DNA from: Halalkaliarchaeum sp. AArc-CO
GTDB taxonomy: Archaea; Halobacteriota; Halobacteria; Halobacteriales; Haloferacaceae
Assembly: GCF_024972735.1 (NCBI RefSeq)
Contig: NZ_CP087723.1
Span: forward strand, 1,488,001 to 1,552,000
Direction of reading: 5' to 3'
DNA length: 64,000 nt
Position numbers and translations under genes: made by a program
The notes under the pieces: model-generated
The model's database searches: none
What the model saw: only the letters and a program-made list of their open reading frames with translations
Told to the model about the DNA's origin: nothing
Part shown: piece by piece, positions 26,512 through 33,494 of the stretch
Layout: every line of letters begins with the position of its first letter
Position numbering within the stretch: the first letter of the stretch is position 1

Positions 26512-27621
26512 TCAGATCGGCTTTTCAGTGATCGCGAACTGTTCGAGTGGCAGCGGGCCGTCGTACTCGTCGGGCACGTACGGACACAGCGGATCGCTTT
26601 CGAGCGGATCGCCACTGTAAGCGTACGCCCGTGACCGGCTGCCGCCACAGACGTGTTTGAACTCGCAGGCACCACACTTTCCTTTGAACTGGTCTTCCTC
26701 GCGCAGTCGCTCGAACAGCGGCGTGTCGCGGTAGATGTCGACGATGCTCTCCTCGCGAACGGAGCCGGCCGGTTCGGGGAGGAACCCGGAGGGATACACC
26801 TGCCCCAGGTGACTGACGAACGCAAAGCCGTCCCCCGCCCGGATCCCGACGCGCCGGCCGATGCCGTCGCGGTCGTCGCTTTCGGCGCTCCCGTCGCTGT
26901 TCCGCTGGATCGCGACCCGTCGATACTGGGGAGCTTCGGTGGTCTTCACGCCGAAAGAGCGTTCGTTCGCCTGATCCAGCAGCCACTCCATCACCCGATC
27001 GGCGCGCTCGGGATCGATCGGGTCCAGGATTCGTCCCCGACCGATGGGCACCAGGAAGAACACCGACCACAGCACTGTCCCCAACTCCTCTGCGAGGTCT
27101 GCAAGGGCAGGGAGTTCCTCGACGGTCTCCGCACAGACGGTGGTGTTGAGCTGGAGCGGAATGCCTGAATCGCGGGCGTGTCTCGCGGCTGTCATCGTGC
27201 TTTTAAAGCTCCCTTCCTCCCCGCGGAACTCGTCGTGGGCTGTCGCCGTCGTCCCGTCGAGGCTGACCGCGAGCCGCTTCAGTCCCGCGTCGGCGAGGTC
27301 GTCGATCACCGCCGGGGTGAGCGATTCGGTCCCGCTTGGGGTGAGTGTCATCCGGAGGCCCAGCTCCGTGCCGTACTCGACGAGGTCGACGAGGTCTTCG
27401 CGGGCGAGGGGATCGCCCCCGGAGAGCACGACGAGCTGCCCCTTCCCGAACTCCGCCGCGTCCTCGAGAAACGCTTCGGCCTCCGCGGTCGTGAGCTCGT
27501 CGGGATGCCGGTCCGGCTGGGCGTCCGCCCGGCAGTGTTTGCACTCGAGTTCACACGCCTGGGTCACCTCCCAGATGAGGACGAAGGGCTGCTGTTCCGT
27601 GTCGATAGCGTGTGGGTTCAT
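26512..27621 (-). CDS. Radical SAM/SPASM protein, NirJ/AhbD-like
   Basis: A 369-residue radical SAM enzyme. The [4Fe-4S] SAM motif is CELECKHC at about residues 18-25, with the glycine-rich LSGGDPLAREDL after it. The C-terminal SPASM region reads CGACEFKHVCGGSRSRAYA, then CPY. That C-terminal signature is characteristic of the AhbC/AhbD/NirJ haem-synthesis group and of the related TIGR04053 family. It therefore either modifies a porphyrin side chain or matures a peptide such as the nearby CGCGG protein. The gene is divergent from the MoaD-like gene, with a palindrome between them, and converges on the regulator gene. Confidence 0.88.
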   Translation of the reverse strand: MNPHAIDTEQQPFVLIWEVTQACELECKHCRADAQPDRHPDELTTAEAEAFLEDAAEFGKGQLVVLSGGDPLAREDLVDLVEYGTELGLRMTLTPSGTESLTPAVIDDLADAGLKRLAVSLDGTTATAHDEFRGEEGSFKSTMTAARHARDSGIPLQLNTTVCAETVEELPALADLAEELGTVLWSVFFLVPIGRGRILDPIDPERADRVMEWLLDQANERSFGVKTTEAPQYRRVAIQRNSDGSAESDDRDGIGRRVGIRAGDGFAFVSHLGQVYPSGFLPEPAGSVREESIVDIYRDTPLFERLREEDQFKGKCGACEFKHVCGGSRSRAYAYSGDPLESDPLCPYVPDEYDGPLPLEQFAITEKPI

Positions 27622-27664
27622 TGGTTGTGTGGGCCAACGGACCGTATCCGAGTGAATGCCCGTA

Positions 27665-27676
27665 CGAACATGTTCG
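27665..27676. promoter_or_regulatory. CGAACATGTTCG palindrome, divergent promoter copy 2
   Basis: The same perfect 12-bp palindrome as at 25377-25388, here between the radical SAM gene (start 27621, minus) and the MoaD-like gene (start 27715, plus). It is 43 bp from one start codon and 38 bp from the other, a suitable place to regulate both. Confidence 0.65.
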
Positions 27677-27714
27677 CCCGATTTCTTTGGCCGTTAGAAC
27701 TCCTATCGCGCACG

Positions 27715-28143
27715 ATGACACCACAGCGTACGCAAAAAACTGGGGGTGACCAGGACACACAACCTGCAGCAGACGACCGCGCCGAGACGACCGTCGAGGT
27801 CCGGTGTACGGGTCACGTCCGCATGGAACTGGGAGACCACTCGTTCGAGTACACGTTCGAGGGGACGACCCTCCGGGAGTTCCTCGAGGAATTCTTCGCG
27901 GAGTATCCCGAAATCGAGTCGATGATCATCGCCTCGCGGGAGGAGGAGGCGACCGCCCGCGGCTGGGCACCGGTGGATGATCCGCCGGGAACCTGGCGAA
28001 AGAATCCCGAAGGGGAACAGACCGTCGCGTTCGCCAGGGTCATGGTCAACGGTCGGTTCAACGAGAACCTGGACGGGTTCGACACGCAGCTTTCCGATGG
28101 CGACCGGGTGGCGCTGGTGTATCCGTTTATGTTCTGTCTGTAA
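27715..28143 (+). CDS. MoaD/ThiS-like (ubiquitin-fold) protein without C-terminal GG
   Basis: A 142-residue protein. About 25 acidic or polar residues precede a beta-grasp domain with the MoaD-like pattern ARVMVNGRFNENLDGFDTQL and the SDGDRVALVYP strand. Normal MoaD, ThiS and SAMP proteins end in Gly-Gly, which is adenylated; here the end is PFMFCL, so canonical activation is not possible unless the tail is trimmed or the cysteine serves instead. A long insertion (EEEATARGWAPVDDPPG) lies mid-domain. The ATG at 27715 is chosen because the upstream in-frame sequence contains the palindrome. Confidence 0.78.
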   Translation: MTPQRTQKTGGDQDTQPAADDRAETTVEVRCTGHVRMELGDHSFEYTFEGTTLREFLEEFFAEYPEIESMIIASREEEATARGWAPVDDPPGTWRKNPEGEQTVAFARVMVNGRFNENLDGFDTQLSDGDRVALVYPFMFCL

Positions 28144-28165
28144 GAGGGCCGAGAGAGTTGACACC

Positions 28166-28179
28166 GGAACGTTCGTTCG
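28166..28179. promoter_or_regulatory. GGAAC-GTTC-GTTCG element upstream of a small membrane protein gene
   Basis: The stretch fits CGAAC-N4-GTTCG with one mismatch (first base). It lies about 25 bp upstream of a TATA-like TTTTATT (28204-28210), which in turn is about 28 bp before the ATG at 28235. The position suits an activator site, but the similarity is short. Confidence 0.4.
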
Positions 28180-28234
28180 GGCATCCAAAGCGACGGCGGC
28201 ACGTTTTATTTCCCGGGGCAACGCAGACGAGGAC

Positions 28235-28444
28235 ATGGACGACTCGACTGCCATGCTGCTCGCGGCGATCGGCGGAGTAGTAACACTACTGACAGTACTT
28301 GCAGGACTGGTACAGCTCCCGAGTTCGCTTGTAGGACCGGGAGGAATCGCGACCGGAATAACACTCGTGATTACTGCCGGTGTTGCACTCCTCATCGTCG
28401 TTGCGGGTCGGCAGTGGGGTGGCCCGGAGACTGTTTACTGGTAA
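28235..28444 (+). CDS. Small two-helix membrane protein
   Basis: A 69-residue protein with two hydrophobic segments (about residues 6-26 and 35-60) separated by a Gly/Pro turn (SSLVGPGGIATG) and ending in GGPETVYW. No cysteine, histidine or other cofactor ligand is seen. A TATA-like box at 28204-28210 sets the ATG as a leaderless start. I recognise it only as one of many small haloarchaeal membrane proteins; function unknown. Confidence 0.7.
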   Translation: MDDSTAMLLAAIGGVVTLLTVLAGLVQLPSSLVGPGGIATGITLVITAGVALLIVVAGRQWGGPETVYW

Positions 28445-28517
28445 CGATGCATCAGTCTGCCCGAAGGAACAGACAGTTTTCGACACCGTTAGGCATTCGG
28501 ACCCCGGTCAATCGGAT

Positions 28518-28823
28518 ATGGCCGACGACGCCTCGACGGGCGACCGGACGGACGAAGCCGAACTGACGCGGGACGGAATCACCGCCCGGTACGTCACCAG
28601 AGACACGGAGAGAGTCTTGCAGTTCACAATTGACGACCGGACCGCCGTCGTCGCCCAGAACACTGACGGCTATGCGATGGTTCGCGTTCGGCGCCGCGTC
28701 GACGGTGACGAACTCGAACGCTACTACGGCTTCGAGATGGCGCTGGATCACGCCGCCGAACTCCTCGGCGTTTCCCCTCACCGGCTACCGATTCCAGAGC
28801 CGGCAGCCGACATGGGAATGTGA
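28518..28823 (+). CDS. Conserved haloarchaeal protein of unknown function
   Basis: A 101-residue soluble protein. After about 20 acidic residues it has beta-rich sequence (ITARYVTRDTERVLQFTID) and the segment ELERYYGFEMALDHAAELLG, ending in AADMGM. These conserved patches suggest a widespread haloarchaeal family (possibly DUF7111, a low-confidence recollection). Nothing points to a catalytic function. It converges on the ferredoxin-like lipoprotein gene with a 32-bp gap. Confidence 0.75.
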   Translation: MADDASTGDRTDEAELTRDGITARYVTRDTERVLQFTIDDRTAVVAQNTDGYAMVRVRRRVDGDELERYYGFEMALDHAAELLGVSPHRLPIPEPAADMGM

Positions 28824-28855
28824 CCTCCCTCATCGGGCGGTCGGTGGGCGCCCCG

Positions 28856-29713
28856 TCACAGATCGCCCGCTCTGTTCGACTCGAGTTCGAATTCGCCACG
28901 GGGTTGTGCGGTACACGGTAGCACGTAACCCTCACGCAGGGCGTCTTCGTCGAGTGGACCGTATCCGATCGACTCGTGTTCGACCAGTTCGGTCGCGTCC
29001 CCGTCGATTCGGGCGAGACAGACGCCACATCGCCCCACACGACACTGGTACGGCAGTTCGTCGAGCCCCACGTCTTCGGCAGCGGTGAGCAGATTTTGTC
29101 GTTCGCCGACCGGAATGATCCATCCTTCGTTGACGTACCTGATAGCGTGGCGTCTCCCGACGTCTCCAGGTTCGTCGTTCGGTTCCTCGCCGTTGTCCGG
29201 ATCATCCGGCGCGAACTCCTCGAGCTCGTCCGGGGAAATACCGGTCGTCACAGAGAAGTCGCTGCGTGGCTGACTCGTGCAGGGCAGGAAATACCCCGCC
29301 TCGACGGCTGCCTCGGTCAGTCGGTCGTAGTTGTTAGTCGCCATGTGTACGGCCGAGGTGGCGTCGTCGTCCGCCCGCGAGAGACAGACGCCACAGAATC
29401 CGGCTCGACAGTCGGACGGCAGCGAGAGGTCCTGCTCTTCGGCCGCTCGTAATACTGTTTGGCTGCCCCTGATTTCGATCGTGGTCTCCTGTTCTGCAAA
29501 CGAGACGTCGTACACCTCGTCGCCTCCGCGGATCTGGTGCTCCCCGGGCGCCCCGAGGAGGCCGGTACAGCCGGCCAGCGCGGCCGACCCGCCGGCTGCC
29601 AGTCCGGCGAGTATTCGCCGTCGTTTCGTGGGACATACACCCCGGTCGTCAGCCGAGGACGCGTCGCAATCCGCACACGTTGCGTCCGTGTTCGAGTCTT
29701 GTGAATCGGTCAT
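28856..29713 (-). CDS. Lipoprotein with two plant-type [2Fe-2S] ferredoxin domains
   Basis: A 285-residue protein with two ferredoxin domains. Each has the CX4CX2C loop and a distal cysteine: CRAGFCGVC plus CTSQP, and CRVGRCGVC plus CTAQP. The N-terminus carries a Tat-like KRRRIL followed by a hydrophobic stretch and the lipobox LAGC, so it is probably exported and lipid-anchored. Four extra cysteines (CADCDAS, GVC) precede the signal. It is the last gene of a minus-strand operon with a 4Fe-4S subunit, an NrfD subunit and a small membrane peptide, so it may pass electrons to that complex outside the cell. Confidence 0.85.
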   Translation of the reverse strand: MTDSQDSNTDATCADCDASSADDRGVCPTKRRRILAGLAAGGSAALAGCTGLLGAPGEHQIRGGDEVYDVSFAEQETTIEIRGSQTVLRAAEEQDLSLPSDCRAGFCGVCLSRADDDATSAVHMATNNYDRLTEAAVEAGYFLPCTSQPRSDFSVTTGISPDELEEFAPDDPDNGEEPNDEPGDVGRRHAIRYVNEGWIIPVGERQNLLTAAEDVGLDELPYQCRVGRCGVCLARIDGDATELVEHESIGYGPLDEDALREGYVLPCTAQPRGEFELESNRAGDL

Positions 29714-29786
29714 GAGTCTTTTGAAGGATTTTGTGTGTTGGTTGTTGGCTTGGAGGGCTTTTGCGGTGAACTGTGGGTCGTTCGTG

Positions 29787-30005
29787 TCATAGCGGTAGAT
29801 TCGCGATAATCCAAAATCCGATTCCCAGCAGTGCAGTGGAGGCGATCATCGCGACCGTGATCCCACCCATGTAAACGAATCCGATTGCTGGCGTTCGATA
29901 CGCCCGCGGTTCGGCGAACAGCCACGCTGCGACAGTCACGTACACGGGCATCAGGATCAGAAACACGATGACGAGCGCGCCGACGGGGATCTGGTGAGCG
30001 GCCAT
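29787..30005 (-). CDS. Small two-helix membrane subunit
   Basis: A 72-residue protein with two hydrophobic helices (about residues 8-29 and 43-68) separated by a short basic loop with FAEPRAYRTP. Its ATG overlaps the nrfD-like stop by one base (TAATG), indicating translational coupling and probable membership of the same membrane complex. No cofactor ligands are seen. I do not recognise a named family. Confidence 0.75.
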   Translation of the reverse strand: MAAHQIPVGALVIVFLILMPVYVTVAAWLFAEPRAYRTPAIGFVYMGGITVAMIASTALLGIGFWIIANLPL

Positions 30006-31285
30006 TACCGATCCACCTCCCTGCTGGAATCCCGCGCGAGAGGGATTACTTTCGCGATAACGACGAACAAAAGCAGCGCTATCGCGATCGCACCGATGGT
30101 GATGATCCACTCGACGATCGTCGGATTGTAGCTTCCGATGAACCCGGGCACCACGGGGAACACCAGCGGTTCGATGACCTTCAGGATCGACTTGATCCAG
30201 ACGCCAAGCATCATCGAGAACGAAAGCACGTTGATGTATTTCACACCCAGCTGGTACTTGAATATCGCGAGCAATAGCGTGGGCACCCCGACTAGAACGA
30301 TACTCGAATAGAAGAACGGCGAGAGCGACCCGAACAGGATGGCGTCGCTGATCCGCTGTTCGAAGAACTGTTGCATTCCGGTTAGTCCCTGGAGCACCTC
30401 GTTGAACATCACGACAAGGAAGACGAACCCGAAGGTAGTGAGCGCCTGCCCGAGCCCGCGCATGACACGATCGGAGAGTTTGTCGTGCCAGGCGAACTGC
30501 AACCGCAAGATCCCGGCCGAAAGCGTCACGAGGGCGGTCCCGGCGACCAGCCCGTTGATGACGAATATGATACCTTGCTCGCGTCCGAAAAAGCCCGGTT
30601 GTTGGCCGACGACTCCCAGAAGGATCCCGGGGATCATCCCGGCGGTGAACGCCAGCACCATCAGGCCGAGTCCGAGCCACTTTCGCATCGACTCGAGTTT
30701 GGGGATCTCCGCTTCTGTTGCCCCGAAGCTGACCACCCGCCTGACGACATCTGCATGCAGGGGGAGTGAACCTTCGGTGCGGAGAAAGTCGAGGCGGAGC
30801 GAGATCGTGAGCATCGTCAGCGTAAAGACCAGAAGCGTCGTCACGAAGGTGACGTCCCACGCGAGCGGCGAGTGAACCACGGTCGAGGGCCACTGAGCGA
30901 GGATCGTCAACACCCGATGTGGCGTCCCGAGATCGATGATGATCAGCCAGGCCGCAGTGAGCCCACAGATGAACGCCCAGATGTTGGCGATCCGGGCGAT
31001 CATGTCGTACTCGTCGAGTTCGTAAAACCGGATGTATCCCGTGATGGCAAGGGTGGCGACCGCCATCCCGGCGAACCACTCGAACGTCCCGATGTACAGT
31101 CCCCAGGTGGTGCCCGCCTGGGTTCCCTGGGCGGCCAGATCAGTGACGACCAGGCCGTGCTGGACTTGATGGACGATGGCCTCGAGAGTAAGAAGCGCTA
31201 TCGCTGTAAGGAAGACGATCAACCCCAGTAGACGAGTCGAAACCCCCGAGAGGTGGTCCCAGCTGTACTCGGTTCTAGCTGCCAT
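30005..31285 (-). CDS. NrfD/PsrC-family quinone-interacting membrane subunit
   Basis: A 426-residue membrane protein with about nine helices matching NrfD/PsrC, which exchanges electrons with the quinone pool in polysulfide, DMSO and nitrite reductase complexes. Segments such as WGLYIGTFEWFAGMAVATLA and ISLRLDFLRTEG fit the family. Its start overlaps the end of the 4Fe-4S gene: ATG 31285 (11-bp overlap) is preferred over ATG 31291 and GTG 31294. It is likely the membrane anchor for the ferredoxin subunit encoded just upstream. Confidence 0.88.
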   Translation of the reverse strand: MAARTEYSWDHLSGVSTRLLGLIVFLTAIALLTLEAIVHQVQHGLVVTDLAAQGTQAGTTWGLYIGTFEWFAGMAVATLAITGYIRFYELDEYDMIARIANIWAFICGLTAAWLIIIDLGTPHRVLTILAQWPSTVVHSPLAWDVTFVTTLLVFTLTMLTISLRLDFLRTEGSLPLHADVVRRVVSFGATEAEIPKLESMRKWLGLGLMVLAFTAGMIPGILLGVVGQQPGFFGREQGIIFVINGLVAGTALVTLSAGILRLQFAWHDKLSDRVMRGLGQALTTFGFVFLVVMFNEVLQGLTGMQQFFEQRISDAILFGSLSPFFYSSIVLVGVPTLLLAIFKYQLGVKYINVLSFSMMLGVWIKSILKVIEPLVFPVVPGFIGSYNPTIVEWIITIGAIAIALLLFVVIAKVIPLARDSSREVDR

Positions 31286-32597
31286 CCTCATCACTTCCCT
31301 GGGCTGGATACTCTACGGGTGGTCGCCCCTTCCGTTCGCGTGTCAGATCCCGGTGCATGTCCTCGACCGTTCGTGGTCCCTCCACCGGCGTCGCTGGGGC
31401 TCCCGGTTCGTCACCGACGTAGATGACGTTCGGTTCGGTTCCCATCCATTCGAGAAGCCTGAACGTGCTGGCGTCGTCGTCGAGTTCTTCTAGGTGCTGG
31501 CGGGGGGCGCTTTCGGAGTCCTCCAGGTTTCCGAAGTGAATCGCATCGACCGGACAGACCTCCTCGCAGGCTGTCGTCCCGCGTAGCTCCTCGTCGTCGG
31601 AATCCTGCCGGTGGACGCAGAACGTACATTTCCCCATCACTCCCTGGGGCGGGTTTCCTCCCGCGTGGACTCCACCAGTGGTTTCCCGTGGAGTGTCGAT
31701 GTCGAGGTGATCTCCGAACTGTTCGAGTTCGCGTGGTTCCCCCCACTGGAGGTAGTTGACGCCGTACGGACAGGCGATCTCGCAGTAGCGACAGCCCACA
31801 CACAGGTCGTAATCGGTCATCACGATGCCGTCTTCTTCGCGTTTGTAACGGGCCTGCACCGGACAGGCCGTCGAGCACGACGGCTCCGAACAGTGCTGAC
31901 ACGGGCGCGGGAGGTACGACTCCCGATCACGGTAGTCGTCCTCGACGTATCGGTGGACGAACATCCATAGGGCGTCGGCCGTGTTGTTGTTCTCCTCGTT
32001 GCAGGCTTCGACACACTGGAGACAGGCGACACACTGGTTGGTGTTTATCGCCATTCCCATCTGGACGTCGCCGTCGCCGTCATCGGCGTGACCGCCGCCC
32101 GCCGCACCCTCGAGACTCCCCAGGCCAACTGCCGCAGCGCCCAGCATTCCCGCAGTTTTGAGTACCGAGCGACGCGAATGCTCCTCTCCAGGTACACCCG
32201 GCAGCGCGCCGTCGTCCCCACCGCCGCCTCCTCCACCACCGCTTCCCCCACTGCCGCTTCCTCCACCGCCGCTTCCTCCACCGCCGCCTCCTCCGGCGGC
32301 ACCACAACTACAGTTTCCGCAACCACAGGTTTCGCCACCGCTTTTTTTGCCCTCGCTGAACTCCGCCGATTCCATCGCTTCACCCCGCCTGTCGATACCG
32401 AACTCTTCGAGAACCTGCTCGTGGTATCGCCCGTAAAATTCGCTCTCGGACAGATCCCCGTCGGCCAACCGCAGCGCGTCCCTGGCCATCTCCCGACCGA
32501 GTTCGGTGTCGAAATCGACGTCTGCCAGTTTTTCGTTCGCCCAGTCTTCCCACTCCGGATCTCCCGGTTCAGGGGGCATGTTACCAAGTAGCGCCAT
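31275..32597 (-). CDS. Four-cluster ferredoxin subunit with Cys/Gly-rich N-terminal extension
   Basis: A 440-residue protein. The C-terminal half is a NrfC/DmsB-like ferredoxin with four [4Fe-4S] sets: CVACLQCVEAC, CQHCSEPSCSTAC, CVGCRYCEIAC, and CTFC plus CEEVC. The first 75 residues form an acidic helical domain seen in related haloarchaeal ferredoxins. Next comes CGCGNCSCG followed by a glycine/serine run, then a Tat-like SRRSVLKTAGMLGAAAVG near residue 140, well inside the protein. It partners the NrfD subunit; no molybdopterin catalytic subunit is present. An ATG at 32579 is an alternative start that suits a TATA-like TTAATAA at about 32610-32616 better. Confidence 0.87.
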   Translation of the reverse strand: MALLGNMPPEPGDPEWEDWANEKLADVDFDTELGREMARDALRLADGDLSESEFYGRYHEQVLEEFGIDRRGEAMESAEFSEGKKSGGETCGCGNCSCGAAGGGGGGGSGGGGSGSGGSGGGGGGGGDDGALPGVPGEEHSRRSVLKTAGMLGAAAVGLGSLEGAAGGGHADDGDGDVQMGMAINTNQCVACLQCVEACNEENNNTADALWMFVHRYVEDDYRDRESYLPRPCQHCSEPSCSTACPVQARYKREEDGIVMTDYDLCVGCRYCEIACPYGVNYLQWGEPRELEQFGDHLDIDTPRETTGGVHAGGNPPQGVMGKCTFCVHRQDSDDEELRGTTACEEVCPVDAIHFGNLEDSESAPRQHLEELDDDASTFRLLEWMGTEPNVIYVGDEPGAPATPVEGPRTVEDMHRDLTRERKGRPPVEYPAQGSDEDGS

Positions 32598-32600
32598 TGA

Positions 32601-32621
32601 CAACCTGTATTATTAAGGTTG
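32601..32621. promoter_or_regulatory. Inverted repeat over the TATA region of the ferredoxin/NrfD operon
   Basis: CAACCT (32601-32606) and AGGTTG (32616-32621) are perfect 6-bp arms around an AT-rich 9-bp centre that contains the TATA-like element of the minus-strand operon. A factor bound here would block TBP access, so it may be a repressor site. Confidence 0.4.
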
Positions 32622-32706
32622 GACAATAGGGGTTTCGGTGAATAACAGACGTTGTGGGTTGTCGTTACCGGCTCCGGGAATTTGACGTCGGATTCCGGAC
32701 GTATCG

Positions 32707-33411
32707 TTATAGGTCGAGGTGATCCTGCCAGTAGAACCGCGGAGCAAACAGGAGATACGCGAGCGAGAGGAACAGCAGGGAGAACGCGAACACTTCGCCG
32801 GGCTGGCCCGTGAGCACGATTGCGAGGACCTGGACGATCCCCATGACTGCGGCGTCTTGCGGGTGAAGATCCGGGTACGTTATCGGCGTTACCATCAACA
32901 CCGCGAGAATGGCGGTGAGCGGCACGAGGAACGCCGGAGCAGTGTAGCCGGCGAGCACGGCTGCCGCGAGAACCGTCGCAGCGAGGGTAGTTTGGACACC
33001 CTCTGTCTCCTTCGACCCAATGTCGTAGGCGTTGTACAGCCCCAGCCGGATCACCGCCATCCCGACGAACACCGCCCCGATCGCGATGCCCACCAGCGCG
33101 AACGGCTCTTGCATTCCCCACTCGGTGAGCACGGTGTAGGAAACGAGGAACGCCGGCGCGACGCCGAATGAGGCGACGTCGGCAAGCGAGTCGAGATACA
33201 CGCCTGCCGGAGTCGATCCGTATTTGCGGGCGATGATACCGTCGAGTGCGTCCATGATCGCCGCAAGCAACAGCAGCCGGGCGGCGATCCCCACGTCCAT
33301 GGTCGCCGCTACCGCGGCGAGAAAGCCCAGTGCCGCGTTCGCCGTGGTGACGTAATCGGCCAGTCCGAGTCGGCCGAGGAACCGTGGGATCACGTTACCC
33401 CCGTCGACCAC
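32707..33411 (-). CDS. pssA: CDP-alcohol phosphatidyltransferase, likely archaetidylserine synthase
   Basis: A 234-residue membrane enzyme with about seven helices. The catalytic CDP-alcohol motif D-x2-DG-x2-AR-x8-G-x3-D-x3-D is intact (MDALDGIIARKYG, then LDSLAD). In archaea this subfamily makes archaetidylserine from CDP-archaeol and serine, and is linked to lipid anchoring by archaeosortase. The GTG at 33411 is used. No decarboxylase or sortase gene lies next to it, so the subfamily call rests on sequence pattern only. Confidence 0.85.
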   Translation of the reverse strand: MVDGGNVIPRFLGRLGLADYVTTANAALGFLAAVAATMDVGIAARLLLLAAIMDALDGIIARKYGSTPAGVYLDSLADVASFGVAPAFLVSYTVLTEWGMQEPFALVGIAIGAVFVGMAVIRLGLYNAYDIGSKETEGVQTTLAATVLAAAVLAGYTAPAFLVPLTAILAVLMVTPITYPDLHPQDAAVMGIVQVLAIVLTGQPGEVFAFSLLFLSLAYLLFAPRFYWQDHLDL

Positions 33412-33494
33412 GGGGAGTAAACGTCTTTTCGTTCGGTTCGGCTACTCGTCGACGTGTCGACAGCCACCACGTGCTCCGTCCGGTCGGGAGTAAC

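Noticed and set aside
25377..27676. Calling the palindromes a definite NarO site
   Set aside because: The half-sites match but the spacer is 2 bp, not 4, and no cysteine-rich NarO is encoded here.
32088..32591. Plus-strand frame rich in Ser, Thr and Ala
   Set aside because: It is the antisense of the Gly-rich linker of the ferredoxin subunit; the composition comes from the repeat.
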